A DNA stretch of 64,000 nucleotides from Streptomyces uncialis (GTDB taxonomy: Bacteria; Actinomycetota; Actinomycetes; Streptomycetales; Streptomycetaceae). The DNA is taken from NCBI RefSeq assembly GCF_036250755.1, contig NZ_CP109583.1:1922001-1986000 (forward strand). The letters are read 5' to 3'. This document shows positions 34,528-42,120 of this stretch, piece after piece (position 1 is the first letter of the stretch; each line of letters starts with the position of its first letter). Position numbers and translations under genes: made by a program. The notes under the pieces were generated by a model, which saw nothing but the letters and a program-made list of their open reading frames with translations, was not told where the DNA came from and ran no database searches.

Positions 34528-35456
34528 CGGCGGTGTCCCCCCGTCAGGGTTCCTGCGGACGCACGGGCCGGTACCGGGTGCCGGTGGGAGAAGAGTTCAC
34601 CGGCTCGCCACTGGGCGGATGGCGTGGTCTGCAGAGCCGGTGCAGGCGCGGCGGGGGCCGGGAGGCGGGAGGCGGCGGAGGCCCACATGCCGCCCGCGAC
34701 CTGGGACGGGGCCGGCGGGTGGCCCCACACGGGATGGGTGGCGGCGTCGGTGAGAGGGCGCCCAGTGGCCCAGGCTGAGAGGGCGCGGTACACCGGGGCC
34801 AGGGCCTGGCCGGGCGGGGAGAGCCGGTAGTCGGCTTCATCCGCGTCGGTGTCGGTGTCGGTGTCGACAAGTCGGTCGTCGACGAGCTGGCGCAGGCGCG
34901 GGTAGACGGCGCTGAGGCCGTGGCCGGGCATCGCGTCGGCGGCGACCGCCTTGGCGCTGGAAGTTCCGCGGGCCTGGAGGGACCACAGGATCGGGGTGGC
35001 GTGCCGGGCGCCGATCAGGACCAGGGTGTCCTCGATGTTCTGGACAACCGCGCCGGCCCGCGCATCCGCTGTGCCAGGCGGGGCGGGGGTGGGCTTCTCC
35101 AGGTGGGTGCCGCCCCAGGCTGCGATCACCGCGAGGACCGGCAGGAGATCGGTGCTGCGGGCGGAGAGGCCGTAGGTGACGTGACGGGTGCCGTGTTCGG
35201 TGCGGTCGAGGAGCCCGGCGGCGGTCAGCCAGCGGAGCTTGGGGTGGAGCTGGCCGTCCTGCAGCCACGGCATCCGGGCCTTGATCTCCGTGTACCGCAG
35301 GGCCTGTGCGGAGACGGTGGTGAGGATCTGGACGTTCCAGCGGGGGCTGAGCATGCCGAGGGATTCGCTGACCCGTGACAGGTCGGCATGGACGGGGCGG
35401 GGCAGACCGGTGGGGATCAAGAGAGGGGAACTCCAGGGACATAGGGGGCGGGTCAT
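34524..35456 (-). CDS. tandem HxlR-type winged-helix regulator
   Basis: The 310-residue protein carries two HxlR-like winged helices. The first is at about residues 30-115 (SESLGMLSPRWNVQILTTVSAQALRYTEIKARMPWLQDGQLHPKLRWLTAAGLLDRT), the second at 135-225 (IEDTLVLIGARHATPILWSLQARGTSS...LSAVYPRLRQLVDDRLVD). A proline-rich C-terminus follows. Tandem domains could let one chain bind a full palindrome. The ATG overlaps the stop of the upstream gene (ATGA). It is a candidate regulator for the shared promoter element of this window, though that is not shown. Confidence 0.7.
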   Translation of the reverse strand: MTRPLCPWSSPLLIPTGLPRPVHADLSRVSESLGMLSPRWNVQILTTVSAQALRYTEIKARMPWLQDGQLHPKLRWLTAAGLLDRTEHGTRHVTYGLSARSTDLLPVLAVIAAWGGTHLEKPTPAPPGTADARAGAVVQNIEDTLVLIGARHATPILWSLQARGTSSAKAVAADAMPGHGLSAVYPRLRQLVDDRLVDTDTDTDADEADYRLSPPGQALAPVYRALSAWATGRPLTDAATHPVWGHPPAPSQVAGGMWASAASRLPAPAAPAPALQTTPSAQWRAGELFSHRHPVPARASAGTLTGGHRR

Positions 35457-35884
35457 TGCGTCCGGGCCGGGGCGGCGGGAGCGGGTCTGGCCGACGGAAC
35501 AGGCGGGGCTGCTGCCGGGGTGGGCTGGGGCGTCGGGGCGGGGACGCGATGCAGGCTCTGCAGGACCGCACTGAGCGTTCTGGCATGGGCGTCGCGGACG
35601 GCGACGGCTTCGCCTATACGGCGGGCGTTGTCGAGCATGTGACCCGCGTCAAACGCTTCGATCGAACGCTCTGGGTGCGCGAGTTGGCGCAGCCGATCTT
35701 GATGGAAGGTGATACTCCGCTCGGCGAGCTGGAGATCGGTCAGGCTGCCGAGGAGGGCACTCAGCATGCTGTCGTGCGGAGCGGTTGCGATGTGGCCTTC
35801 GAGTGCGGCGAGCGGCTGTCCGTACAGGGTCTCGATCCGCTCGACCAGCATCCGGGCCGTGGGGGTGGGACGGGGTGTGGTCAA
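35453..35884 (-). CDS. helical hypothetical protein, paralogous family member
   Basis: The 143-residue mostly helical protein (VERIETLYGQPLAALEGHIATAPHDSMLSALLGSLTDLQLAERS ... EAVAVRDAHARTLSAVLQSL) has a proline-rich tail. It shares length, helix spacing and the ARD/VRD-containing helix with the proteins at 35885, 36340 and 38242. The TTG start immediately follows the upstream stop. Function is unknown; small scaffold proteins of a transfer-associated complex are possible. Confidence 0.6.
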   Translation of the reverse strand: MTTPRPTPTARMLVERIETLYGQPLAALEGHIATAPHDSMLSALLGSLTDLQLAERSITFHQDRLRQLAHPERSIEAFDAGHMLDNARRIGEAVAVRDAHARTLSAVLQSLHRVPAPTPQPTPAAAPPVPSARPAPAAPARTQ

Positions 35885-36343
35885 TCAGCGGGCCTTCGCG
35901 ATCGGAACCCCTGCCGTCCCGGCCCGCGCGGGGGCGGCCGGGGCGTCGGGGGGCAGGGCGGTGGTGATCCTGGCCTGGGCGAACTCCACCGGTCGGCCGG
36001 CCGACGGTCCGGGTGGGGGCATGGACCGCAGCAGGCCGGTCAGAGCGGTGAGGTATCCGTCGCGGGCGCTGAGTGCGGCGTCCAGCCACTGGGCGTCGAC
36101 ACGCAGGGCACCGGCGAACAGCTCACCCAGGTCACGGCCAGGGTCGGTGGCCTGGTGGACGCGGTCGCGGACCCGGACCGCCTGCTCCTCGGCCAAGGCC
36201 AGGAACGACCGCAGCTCCAGCGCCCGGCGCAGCGCGGCGGAGGTCCCGGGGGCGGTGGCGGCCACGTACAGGTGGTGGAGCGGGGCGCCGAACGCCTCCT
36301 CCAGCGCGGTGTCCTGGCTGGTGGGCCTGCTGGTCACGCTCAC
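35885..36343 (-). CDS. helical hypothetical protein, paralogous family member
   Basis: The 152-residue protein (LEEAFGAPLHHLYVAATAPGTSAALRRALELRSFLALAEEQAVRVRD ... DAALSARDGYLTALTGLLRSM) follows the same helical plan as its neighbours. The GTG start overlaps the upstream gene by four bases (GTGA). No cysteines, signal peptide or membrane segments were seen. Function is unknown. Confidence 0.6.
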   Translation of the reverse strand: MSVTSRPTSQDTALEEAFGAPLHHLYVAATAPGTSAALRRALELRSFLALAEEQAVRVRDRVHQATDPGRDLGELFAGALRVDAQWLDAALSARDGYLTALTGLLRSMPPPGPSAGRPVEFAQARITTALPPDAPAAPARAGTAGVPIAKAR

Positions 36344-36798
36344 CGCGACACACCCCGCACCTCGGATACCGGAACGGCGGGGCGGGCCGGGACGGTGGTG
36401 TTCGGGGCGGGGCCCCGGCGGGGTGCCGGGGTGCTCCCGCGCCAGGCGCCCGGGCCGTGCTTGCCCGGCGCGTCCGGGTCGAGGAGGAAGCGTAGGACCA
36501 TGGCCCGCCCGTCACGGAGGTCGACAGCGGCATTCACCCGGTGGGCGACCTCCATGGCCGGATCGTCGAGCTCGCCGCCCGGTTCGGCCATGAGGACTGT
36601 GACGAGGGCGTCCTCGGCGCGTTGCAGCGCTTCCTGAGCGGTGGTGAGGAGGCCGTACCAGCGCACGGCCTCCACCGCTTCGGCGCTGGCATGCGGTGCG
36701 GCTGCCACCGCTCGGCGCAGCGCCGGGAGGGTCATCTGGAACCGTTCCTCGATCCGATCCTTCAGGACGCCCATCACATCGTCGGATTCATCGGACAC
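36340..36798 (-). CDS. helical hypothetical protein, paralogous family member
   Basis: The protein (about 152 residues; VSDESDDVMGVLKDRIEERFQMTLPALRRAVAAAPHASAEAVEAVRWYGLLTTAQEAL ... NAAVDLRDGRAMVLRFLLD) is helical with a proline-rich end. The GTG at 36798 has GAGGAG seven bases upstream, better than the in-frame ATGs further up. It is the first of three tightly coupled related genes downstream of the SH3-protein gene. Confidence 0.6.
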   Translation of the reverse strand: MSDESDDVMGVLKDRIEERFQMTLPALRRAVAAAPHASAEAVEAVRWYGLLTTAQEALQRAEDALVTVLMAEPGGELDDPAMEVAHRVNAAVDLRDGRAMVLRFLLDPDAPGKHGPGAWRGSTPAPRRGPAPNTTVPARPAVPVSEVRGVSR

Positions 36799-36915
36799 TG
36801 CACGTCTCCTCTTCATGATTCGGCCGTTCCGGGGCGGGAATGGCGTGGCCAAATGCTCTTGTTCAGCGGGAATCACGGCGGATACGGACGGCGGCTCGGA
36901 GTTCCGCAGCGGCGT

Positions 36916-37275
36916 CTAGTAGCTCAGGCACATGCGGACGTCGCGGTAGACGTAGGTGCCCGAGACCCAGCCCTTGACCTTGGTGGTCTTGTTGGTGATG
37001 TGGTGCCAATTGCCGCTGGTCTTGTGGACGGTGAAACTCTGCCCGCGGTAGAGGATGCCGACGGCCGTGGACTTGGTGGTCGCCTTGGAGCGCATGGTGA
37101 CGGCCTTCGTGCCGATCACCCACGGTCCGGGCCGGTCACACGGCCGATGGCCATGCTCGGCAAAGATGGCAGGTGCGGCAGTCGGGGCAGCGGCGGTCGC
37201 CGTCGGTGCGGCGGCGAGAGGAAACGCGAGTGCGCCGAAAGCGGCGGCACAGACAGCGAAACGGGTCGAGCGCAT
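36916..37275 (-). CDS. secreted SH3-like (SH3b) protein
   Basis: The 119-residue protein has a signal peptide (RSTRFAVCAAAFGALAFPLAAAPTATA). A small bacterial SH3-like domain follows (VTMRSKATTKSTAVGILYRGQSFTVHKTSGNWHHITNKTTKVKGWVSGTYVY), with two cysteines (HRPCDRPG and VRMCLSY) that could form a disulfide. SH3b domains usually bind cell-wall peptides. The start has GGAG about six bases upstream. The shared promoter element lies at 37341-37400. Confidence 0.8.
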   Translation of the reverse strand: MRSTRFAVCAAAFGALAFPLAAAPTATAAAPTAAPAIFAEHGHRPCDRPGPWVIGTKAVTMRSKATTKSTAVGILYRGQSFTVHKTSGNWHHITNKTTKVKGWVSGTYVYRDVRMCLSY

Positions 37276-37340
37276 GAGAAACTCCGGGCGTGACAGGAGA
37301 ATGACGAAATGGCGCCCCGGGCGCAGCGTTCGGGGCAGTT

Positions 37341-37400
37341 CCAGAGTCCGGAGAATCCCCGGTTTCACGAACCGGGAATGTGCTGCTAACTTTCGCCAAC
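37341..37400 (-). promoter_or_regulatory. shared promoter/operator element, site A
   Basis: On the minus strand a TTAGCA hexamer is followed by the palindrome CCCGGTT-N5-AACCGGG (37358-37376) and then a GGGATTCTCCGGACTCT tail. Site D at 62 kb carries the same palindrome and tail with one change across more than 30 bases. A further GGTTGGCGAAA half-site lies just upstream. The gene starts 66 bases downstream. Confidence 0.75.
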
Positions 37401-37467
37401 CCCGCGCAGAGCAGGCGGGACTGATCCCTCGCATTCCCGGGACAAACGGGTGCCGGGAATGGGATTT

Positions 37468-38235
37468 TCAGCGGGCGCGCCCGGGCCCTGGTACGGCGGG
37501 AGGCCGGGGCGGCAGTCCGGGAACGGAAGTACGGCGCGCGGGGTGCGCGGGAGCCGGCAGCGGAACAGCCTCACCGCTCCAGTGGCCCTCCCACCAGGCG
37601 GTCGCCTCCTCGAACGACGAGAAGGCTCCTTCGCGCAGCGTGTGCGTCCAGGCATCGGTGTCGACCACTTCCAGCAGCACCCGAAAGGGAAGCGGCTCCC
37701 CCTCGTCCAACGCTCTCAGCAGCACGGTGGTCGTCGGCTTGGTGGAGGTGTCATCGGTGTAGCTGGTGAGGAGGACGAAGTCGTCACCGCCGCGCGTGAG
37801 GCGTTCTTCCAGGGCGCGGGTGGTGTCGTCGGCGGATGCTGTGCCCATGTCGTCGGGGAGGCGGATGGCGTCGGCCGGGCATCCGCGGGCGATGAGCCAG
37901 GACTGGGCCATGGCGGGCAGTGGCAGCGTGGTGTGCTGAAAGCGGAACGTTCGGCTTTCAGCGATGCGCTGTAGGTGGAGGGCGATGAGCTGAGGTTCGC
38001 CGGGAATGCCCCAGGTGACCGTTCTGTCGTGGAGGACGTAGTGACTGTGCCGCCCGTCGTCACTGTGATGTTCGGCGAGTCTGGTGAGGTCGTTCTGATT
38101 GATGGCGATGTGCTGCCAGAAGGCTTTATCGGCGTGGGGGTTGACGGCCTTGTAGCCGTCGAGGCGGAAATCCGGGGTGTGTGAAGGCAAGGAGGGGCTC
38201 TCGGGTGGTCGGATACGTGCGCCGTGAGGTGTCAT
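37468..38235 (-). CDS. hypothetical protein
   Basis: The 255-residue protein (FRLDGYKAVNPHADKAFWQHIAINQNDLTRLAEHHSDDGRHSHYVLHDRTVTW...) has a mixed fold: a central FVLLTSYTDDTSTKPTTTVLLRALDEGEPLPFRVLLEVVDTDAW and a Pro-rich end. No family was recognised. It is the last gene of the operon beginning near 40694, directly following the 38242 gene. Confidence 0.6.
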   Translation of the reverse strand: MTPHGARIRPPESPSLPSHTPDFRLDGYKAVNPHADKAFWQHIAINQNDLTRLAEHHSDDGRHSHYVLHDRTVTWGIPGEPQLIALHLQRIAESRTFRFQHTTLPLPAMAQSWLIARGCPADAIRLPDDMGTASADDTTRALEERLTRGGDDFVLLTSYTDDTSTKPTTTVLLRALDEGEPLPFRVLLEVVDTDAWTHTLREGAFSSFEEATAWWEGHWSGEAVPLPAPAHPARRTSVPGLPPRPPAVPGPGRAR

Positions 38236-38241
38236 GGTGGT

Positions 38242-38934
38242 TCAGTTGCGGGAGCGGGCTGCTGAGGGCCACGTCCCCGTCCGCGGAACGGCTCCGGTGA
38301 CAGCTGCCGGTGGGCGCCGCGTTCCGGCAAGCGCGCTGCGGCCGGCGTCGGTGAGGGTGACGGGCTGTCCGGCGTGGACGGGGTGGCCGGTGTCCCGGAC
38401 GACGAGGCCGGACCGCTCCAGTTGCTGGAGCTGCTCGTATCCGACACGGGTCCCGGAGGCGGTGACCACGGAGAGCCGCTGTGTGAGGAGGTGCTCGTGA
38501 AGTTTGGCGCCCTGGGTGATCGCGAGCAGGGCGGCGATATCCCGGGCAGGAAGGTCCACCGCACCGGCGGGCGCTTGCGCGCGGGCGGCCTCCTCGACCG
38601 GCTCCAGCACGGCCAGCACGCTCCTATGCTGCTCGTCGCGGGCGGCAGCCGCCTCTTGCAGCTGATCGACAGTGCGGCCGATCCGGTCGACCAGGGCCTC
38701 GTCGACCGGGAACTCTCCCGACGCCAGTCGGTGGAGCAGGACACGGTAGAAGGTCACCGAGGTCTCAGCCGACACGAGCGCGCGGTGAGCGTCGACCAGG
38801 CGGGCGCGCGGCTCGTCGAGGAGACCGGCGTCACGCTGGTCCCACAGGGTGTCGATGCTGTGACCGACGGCTGCCTCGACACGGTGGTCCAGGCCGGTGA
38901 GTGCCTTGGGCGCCGGCTGGGGCGCCGGTCTCAC
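38242..38934 (-). CDS. helical protein with C-terminal winged helix
   Basis: The protein (about 230 residues) joins a helical part resembling the 35-36 kb family (LVDAHRALVSAETSVTFYRVLLHRL ... DQLQEAAAARDEQHRSVLAVLEPV) to a C-terminal winged-helix-like region (DIAALLAITQGAKLHEHLLTQRLSVVTASGTRVGYEQLQQLERSGLVVRD). The GTG at 38934 has GGGGGAG eight bases upstream; earlier readings overlap the neighbour and are arginine-rich. It could be a DNA-binding member of the helical family. Confidence 0.6.
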   Translation of the reverse strand: MRPAPQPAPKALTGLDHRVEAAVGHSIDTLWDQRDAGLLDEPRARLVDAHRALVSAETSVTFYRVLLHRLASGEFPVDEALVDRIGRTVDQLQEAAAARDEQHRSVLAVLEPVEEAARAQAPAGAVDLPARDIAALLAITQGAKLHEHLLTQRLSVVTASGTRVGYEQLQQLERSGLVVRDTGHPVHAGQPVTLTDAGRSALAGTRRPPAAVTGAVPRTGTWPSAARSRN

Positions 38935-38968
38935 GGGCCCGGCTCCCCCGTCTTCGGTTCTGCCCCCG

Positions 38969-39580
38969 TCACCGGCGGCCCGCCGGTGCAGTGGCGAGCG
39001 CGGCACGCCGGTACGCCTTGCGGCGGCGGCCGTCCGGCAGGGTGACATCGCGGGTCGATATCTCGTAGGGGGCCAGCAACTGGGCGAGGCGTGCCTGGGT
39101 GAGGTCGGCGTAGCGCCAGCGGCCTTCGGCCACCCCCGGTAGTCGCCGCAGCGCGGCCACCAGCTCCTGCGAGGCGACGGCGTCCGGGTCACCGAGCTCG
39201 GCGAAGACGTCGAGGGCCGCCTGGACGATGCCGGAGGGGCGCGGGTGCTCGCCCGGGCAGGACAGGAAGTCCGCGTCGTCCTCGGTCATGTCCTCTTCCG
39301 CGGCGTCCGGGTAGCAGCAGGCGTGGGAGGAGAGGAGGAGGGCGAGGTCATGGCCGGCGGCGAGGCGTTCGGCGAGTGCTCCGGTGAGCTGGTCCAGCTG
39401 TCCCGCGTCGCCGAGCGGGCCGAGGGCGGTGAGATGTGGGCCGGTGATCCGCTCGTCCAGCCGCTGAACCTCGGCGAACGTGTCAAGGATGGCGCGGTGG
39501 TGGGGGTTCTCCCGGGGCAGTTCGACACCGCGCAGGGTGGCGGTGAGCTGGTCGAGGAGGGTGGGGAACGCGGTCGTCAT
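38969..39580 (-). CDS. hypothetical protein with DUF3631-like C-terminus
   Basis: The 203-residue protein (MTTAFPTLLDQLTATLRGVELPRENPHH...) has AAAGGA eight bases before its ATG. The last 50 residues (GRWRYADLTQARLAQLLAPYEISTRDVTLPDGRRRKAYRRAAL) resemble the C-terminal segment of DUF3631 replication/ATPase proteins, a small DNA-binding-like unit. The N-terminal part is helical with an acidic stretch. It is coupled by overlap to the RelE-like gene. Confidence 0.6.
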   Translation of the reverse strand: MTTAFPTLLDQLTATLRGVELPRENPHHRAILDTFAEVQRLDERITGPHLTALGPLGDAGQLDQLTGALAERLAAGHDLALLLSSHACCYPDAAEEDMTEDDADFLSCPGEHPRPSGIVQAALDVFAELGDPDAVASQELVAALRRLPGVAEGRWRYADLTQARLAQLLAPYEISTRDVTLPDGRRRKAYRRAALATAPAGRR

Positions 39581-40062
39581 CGAACGGGTCCTTTCGGGGG
39601 TGGTGCGGGGTGGGGAAGGCCGGGCCGCATGGCGGAAGGTGGCCCCGGCTTGGGAATCTGAGCCTCGTTGGCGGCCAGTTGGGGGGATCGGGTGCGGGCG
39701 GCGTGGGTGAGGGCGCTCATGGGGCGGCGGGTGATGCCGAGGCGGGAGCGGGCGGTGTCGTACGCGTCCTGCCGGGCGCGGGGCCGTACCGCCACCACGT
39801 GGATTTCCGCGCGGTGCGCCGACGCGGGCGGTGCCGGGCGCTGGGCGTAGACGACGCGCCACTCGGCGCGGTGATCCACGTAGAGCTTGCGGAATCCGTC
39901 GAGGTCGCCGGTCAGCCTGCCTCCGAACAGCTTCGCGGTGACGAGGTCCTGGAGCTGGGCGAGGACCAGGTCGCGGATGTCGCCCGGGGCGGCGAGGAGG
40001 TCGGTCAGGGCGCGCGGGTCGAAGCTGAGACCGAATGCCGGTGGCGGTGAGCCCCCGGTCAT
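39577..40062 (-). CDS. RelE/ParE-superfamily-like protein with C-terminal extension
   Basis: Residues 5-105 (FDPRALTDLLAAPGDIRDLVLAQLQDLVTAKLFGGRLTGDLDGFRKLYVDHRAEWRVVYAQRP ... IHVVAVRPRARQDAYDTARSRLGI) follow the RelE/ParE toxin plan: helix, then GGRL, then the FRKLYV and RVVY strands, ending in a basic VVAVRPR strand. A proline-rich tail of about 45 residues is added. No adjacent classical antitoxin was recognised; the upstream DUF4913 gene overlaps it (ATGA) and is the only candidate partner. It could be a degraded or repurposed toxin fold. Confidence 0.6.
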   Translation of the reverse strand: MTGGSPPPAFGLSFDPRALTDLLAAPGDIRDLVLAQLQDLVTAKLFGGRLTGDLDGFRKLYVDHRAEWRVVYAQRPAPPASAHRAEIHVVAVRPRARQDAYDTARSRLGITRRPMSALTHAARTRSPQLAANEAQIPKPGPPSAMRPGLPHPAPPPKGPVR

Positions 40063-40694
40063 GATCCGGGCTCGCCCGGCGTCTCGGTCTGCGAGCGGAC
40101 CGAGGGGGTGGGTCCGGCCAGCAGGCGGTGGGAGGGCCGGTCCGGGTCGGTCATGCACGCGGACAGCGGCCCGCCCGGGGCCCGGACCGCGGCCATGGCA
40201 TGGGTGAGGAAGTCGCGGTGCCACACGAACAGCCCGGCCAGCCCGGCTTCGGGGTCCTTGTGCTGCTGGTAGGCCATCCACAGGGCGTGCAGCCAGGCAG
40301 TGACGTCCTGGTGGTCCTGCCACTGCTTGCACCACGGCGCTCCGGTGGTGACCTCCGCGCCATAGGCGGGCATAAGGAAGTCGTCCACCCAGTCCGACAG
40401 CGAGTCGAGTTCGTTCTCGTACGCCTCCCCGTCCAGTTCCAGGATCGGTTTCGGCTCGGGCGGAGGCGGGGGCATGCCGGGCATCCCCGCGAAGCCGGAC
40501 AGGCCGAAGCCCGGGAACGGGTCCGGGCGGGGAGCGGGGTCCGGGGCGGCCGAGAGGCTGTCGAGCTGCCGTGCCTGCTCCGCCGTCTGGTCAAGCAGTT
40601 TGCGGACGCTCGCCTCGATGGACTCCAGACCAGCATCGGGCAGCCGCACCGGGGAAAATTCCCCGTCGCCTCGGGATTCTGTGGATTCGGGCAC
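40059..40694 (-). CDS. DUF4913 protein
   Basis: The C-terminal half (LSDWVDDFLMPAYGAEVTTGAPWCKQWQDHQDVTAWLHALWMAYQQHKDPEAGLAGLFVWHRDFLTHAMAAV...GPLSACMTDP) matches the DUF4913 pattern of actinobacterial mobile elements. The N-terminal half is acidic and proline-rich. The GTG at 40694 has AAGGAG nine bases upstream. The shared promoter element (site B) lies at 40755-40795, making this the first gene of a five-gene operon. Function is unknown. Confidence 0.75.
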   Translation of the reverse strand: MPESTESRGDGEFSPVRLPDAGLESIEASVRKLLDQTAEQARQLDSLSAAPDPAPRPDPFPGFGLSGFAGMPGMPPPPPEPKPILELDGEAYENELDSLSDWVDDFLMPAYGAEVTTGAPWCKQWQDHQDVTAWLHALWMAYQQHKDPEAGLAGLFVWHRDFLTHAMAAVRAPGGPLSACMTDPDRPSHRLLAGPTPSVRSQTETPGEPGS

Positions 40695-40754
40695 GAAAGG
40701 GGTCTCCTTGAAGCCGCCGCCGTTGAATCGGAATTGCGGCACCAACGATCCGAA

Positions 40755-40795
40755 CGACTCCCGGTTTCGCCAACCGGGGATCCGGTGCTATATGC
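40755..40795 (-). promoter_or_regulatory. shared promoter/operator element, site B
   Basis: On the minus strand TATAGC is followed by GGATCCCCGGTTGGCGAA and AACCGGG. The palindrome CCCGGTT-N5-AACCGGG spans 40760-40778. It lies directly upstream of the DUF4913 operon in the same orientation as the other sites. Confidence 0.75.
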
Positions 40796-40861
40796 GCTCC
40801 GTGTACGGCCCGGACGGGCCAGCATGAGCTAACCGGCGCGTCCGGACCGGACAGCCGCAGG

Positions 40862-41617
40862 CTATGCGGTGAGGCCGAAGTCAGCCTGTGCGCGGGTCTT
40901 TTGCAGGGTTTCGGTGAGCCGGTCGGAGGCGATCTGCGCGTAGTGCTCCGTCTTCTCGACGCCGATGAAGTCGCGGCCCTCCAGCAGAGCCGCCACCCCT
41001 GTCGAGCCGGAGCCTGCACAGAAGTCGAGGACGGTGCCGCCCGGCGGAGCGATCTTGACCAGTTCCCGCATCACCGACACCGGCTTCTGCGTAATGTGCT
41101 GCCGGGCCTTCCCCGACGGCTGCGAAGCACTGTAGAGCCCGGGGAGGTAGACGGGGTTCCGGGCGGCGCCGATCGGACCGTTACTGGCCCACACAACGAA
41201 CTCACAGTTTTGGGTGAACCTGCCGCGTTGCGGCCTGGCCTGCGGCTTGTGCCAGGCCAGGACGCCGCGCCACAGCCAGCCGGCCGCCTGGATCGCGTCC
41301 GTCGTGACCGGGAGCTGGCGCCAGTCGGTGAAGACGAGCGCGGTCCCGCCGACCTTGGTGAGGCGGTGGGCCTCGGTCATGATCTGCGTCAGCCAGAAGC
41401 CGTACGACCTCTGGTCCATGTTCTCGCCGGTGAAGTCCGGCAGGTCATGCCCGGCGTCGGCCGAGGTGTATTTCTGGCGGGCGCTACGGCTGGTGCGCTC
41501 CTTCGCGGTCCGGCCGCCGGAGTTGTACGGCGGGTCGGTGATCACGGAGTCGACGCAGTCGTCGGGAAGGGCGGCGAGGACGGTCAGGGCGTCGCCCTGG
41601 TGGAGGGAAAAAGGCAA
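40862..41617 (-). CDS. DNA methyltransferase (N6-adenine/N4-cytosine, beta-class order)
   Basis: The 251-residue enzyme has the catalytic motif DPPY near residue 28. The AdoMet-binding motif DFCAGSGSTGVAAL lies later, near residue 200, the beta-class motif order of CcrM-like enzymes. The middle section (QRSYGFWLTQIMTEAHRLTKVGGTALVFTDWRQLP, then FTQNCEFVVWASNG) matches the family. It would methylate adenine-N6 or cytosine-N4 in an unknown recognition site. No restriction enzyme is adjacent, so it is an orphan. It is divergently arranged with the transfer operon, and each side has its own copy of the shared promoter element. Confidence 0.92.
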   Translation of the reverse strand: MPFSLHQGDALTVLAALPDDCVDSVITDPPYNSGGRTAKERTSRSARQKYTSADAGHDLPDFTGENMDQRSYGFWLTQIMTEAHRLTKVGGTALVFTDWRQLPVTTDAIQAAGWLWRGVLAWHKPQARPQRGRFTQNCEFVVWASNGPIGAARNPVYLPGLYSASQPSGKARQHITQKPVSVMRELVKIAPPGGTVLDFCAGSGSTGVAALLEGRDFIGVEKTEHYAQIASDRLTETLQKTRAQADFGLTA

Positions 41618-41749
41618 AGGGATACCCCGGATTCGGGTCGGGAATGAGGGCAGGAGGAATCACCCCGGCTCGGCACCTGGCCTCGTCTGCAAAATCACGC
41701 ATGCCGAAGCTCCCGCAGAAGGGCGGGGGCGCGAGGGGGAGATACCGAA

Positions 41750-41775
41750 ACTCTAGGGCACGATCCCCGGTTGGC
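41750..41775 (+). promoter_or_regulatory. shared promoter/operator element, site C (plus side)
   Basis: CTAGGG is followed by GATCCCCGGTTGGC (41762-41775), the exact inverted partner of the block at 41818-41831. It faces the transfer operon. Confidence 0.7.
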
Positions 41776-41804
41776 CGCTATCGCCACCGAACCGGCACCG
41801 AAGT

Positions 41805-41840
41805 GGCGAACTATTTCGCCAACCGGGGATCGGGGCTTAC
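41805..41840 (-). promoter_or_regulatory. shared promoter/operator element, site C (minus side)
   Basis: On the minus strand TAAGCC is followed by GATCCCCGGTTGGC (41818-41831). It continues into the palindrome GGCGAA-CTAT-TTCGCC (41805-41820). It faces the methyltransferase gene. Confidence 0.7.
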
Positions 41841-42042
41841 TGTTTTGGAACTGCCCGGCGAACACCGCCGCTGGCCATTTCCGATCACGCCCATTGGAGC
41901 ATTCCCATGTCCTGAACGACACCGCTTCCCTGGGGCGCGAGCGGCAACTCGTGCCCCGGAGAACATCCCTGACGCCTCACCACCGGTCGTCGTCTCTCAC
42001 ACAGGACACCGCGGCCGAACCTCACTTCAAGGAACCCTCCCT

Positions 42043-42120
42043 GTGACACACCTCCGCTCCGCCATGTCCGGCGACCGGCCACCCGCTGACGATTCCACTC
42101 CGGGAGGCGGCACCGGTTGA
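42043..42120 (+). CDS. 25-codon leader ORF coupled to transfer operon
   Basis: The GTG start has AAGGA eight bases upstream. The short product (VTHLRSAMSGDRPPADD...) ends in a TGA that overlaps the TTG start of the next gene (TTGA). The arrangement parallels the leader ORF at 6031. Probably a translational-coupling leader. Confidence 0.45.
   Translation: MTHLRSAMSGDRPPADDSTPGGGTG

Larger units (their letters stand above)
41618..42042. other. divergent promoter region between methyltransferase and transfer operon
   Basis: About 425 bases hold the two inverted promoter/operator elements at 41750-41840. The remaining 200 bases before the leader ORF would be a long untranslated leader if transcription starts at site C. 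No gene was recognised there. Confidence 0.5.

Noticed and set aside
37358..37376. Rho-independent terminator
   Set aside because: The short CCCGGTT stem recurs at the same position before several genes and lacks a T tract, so an operator is more likely.
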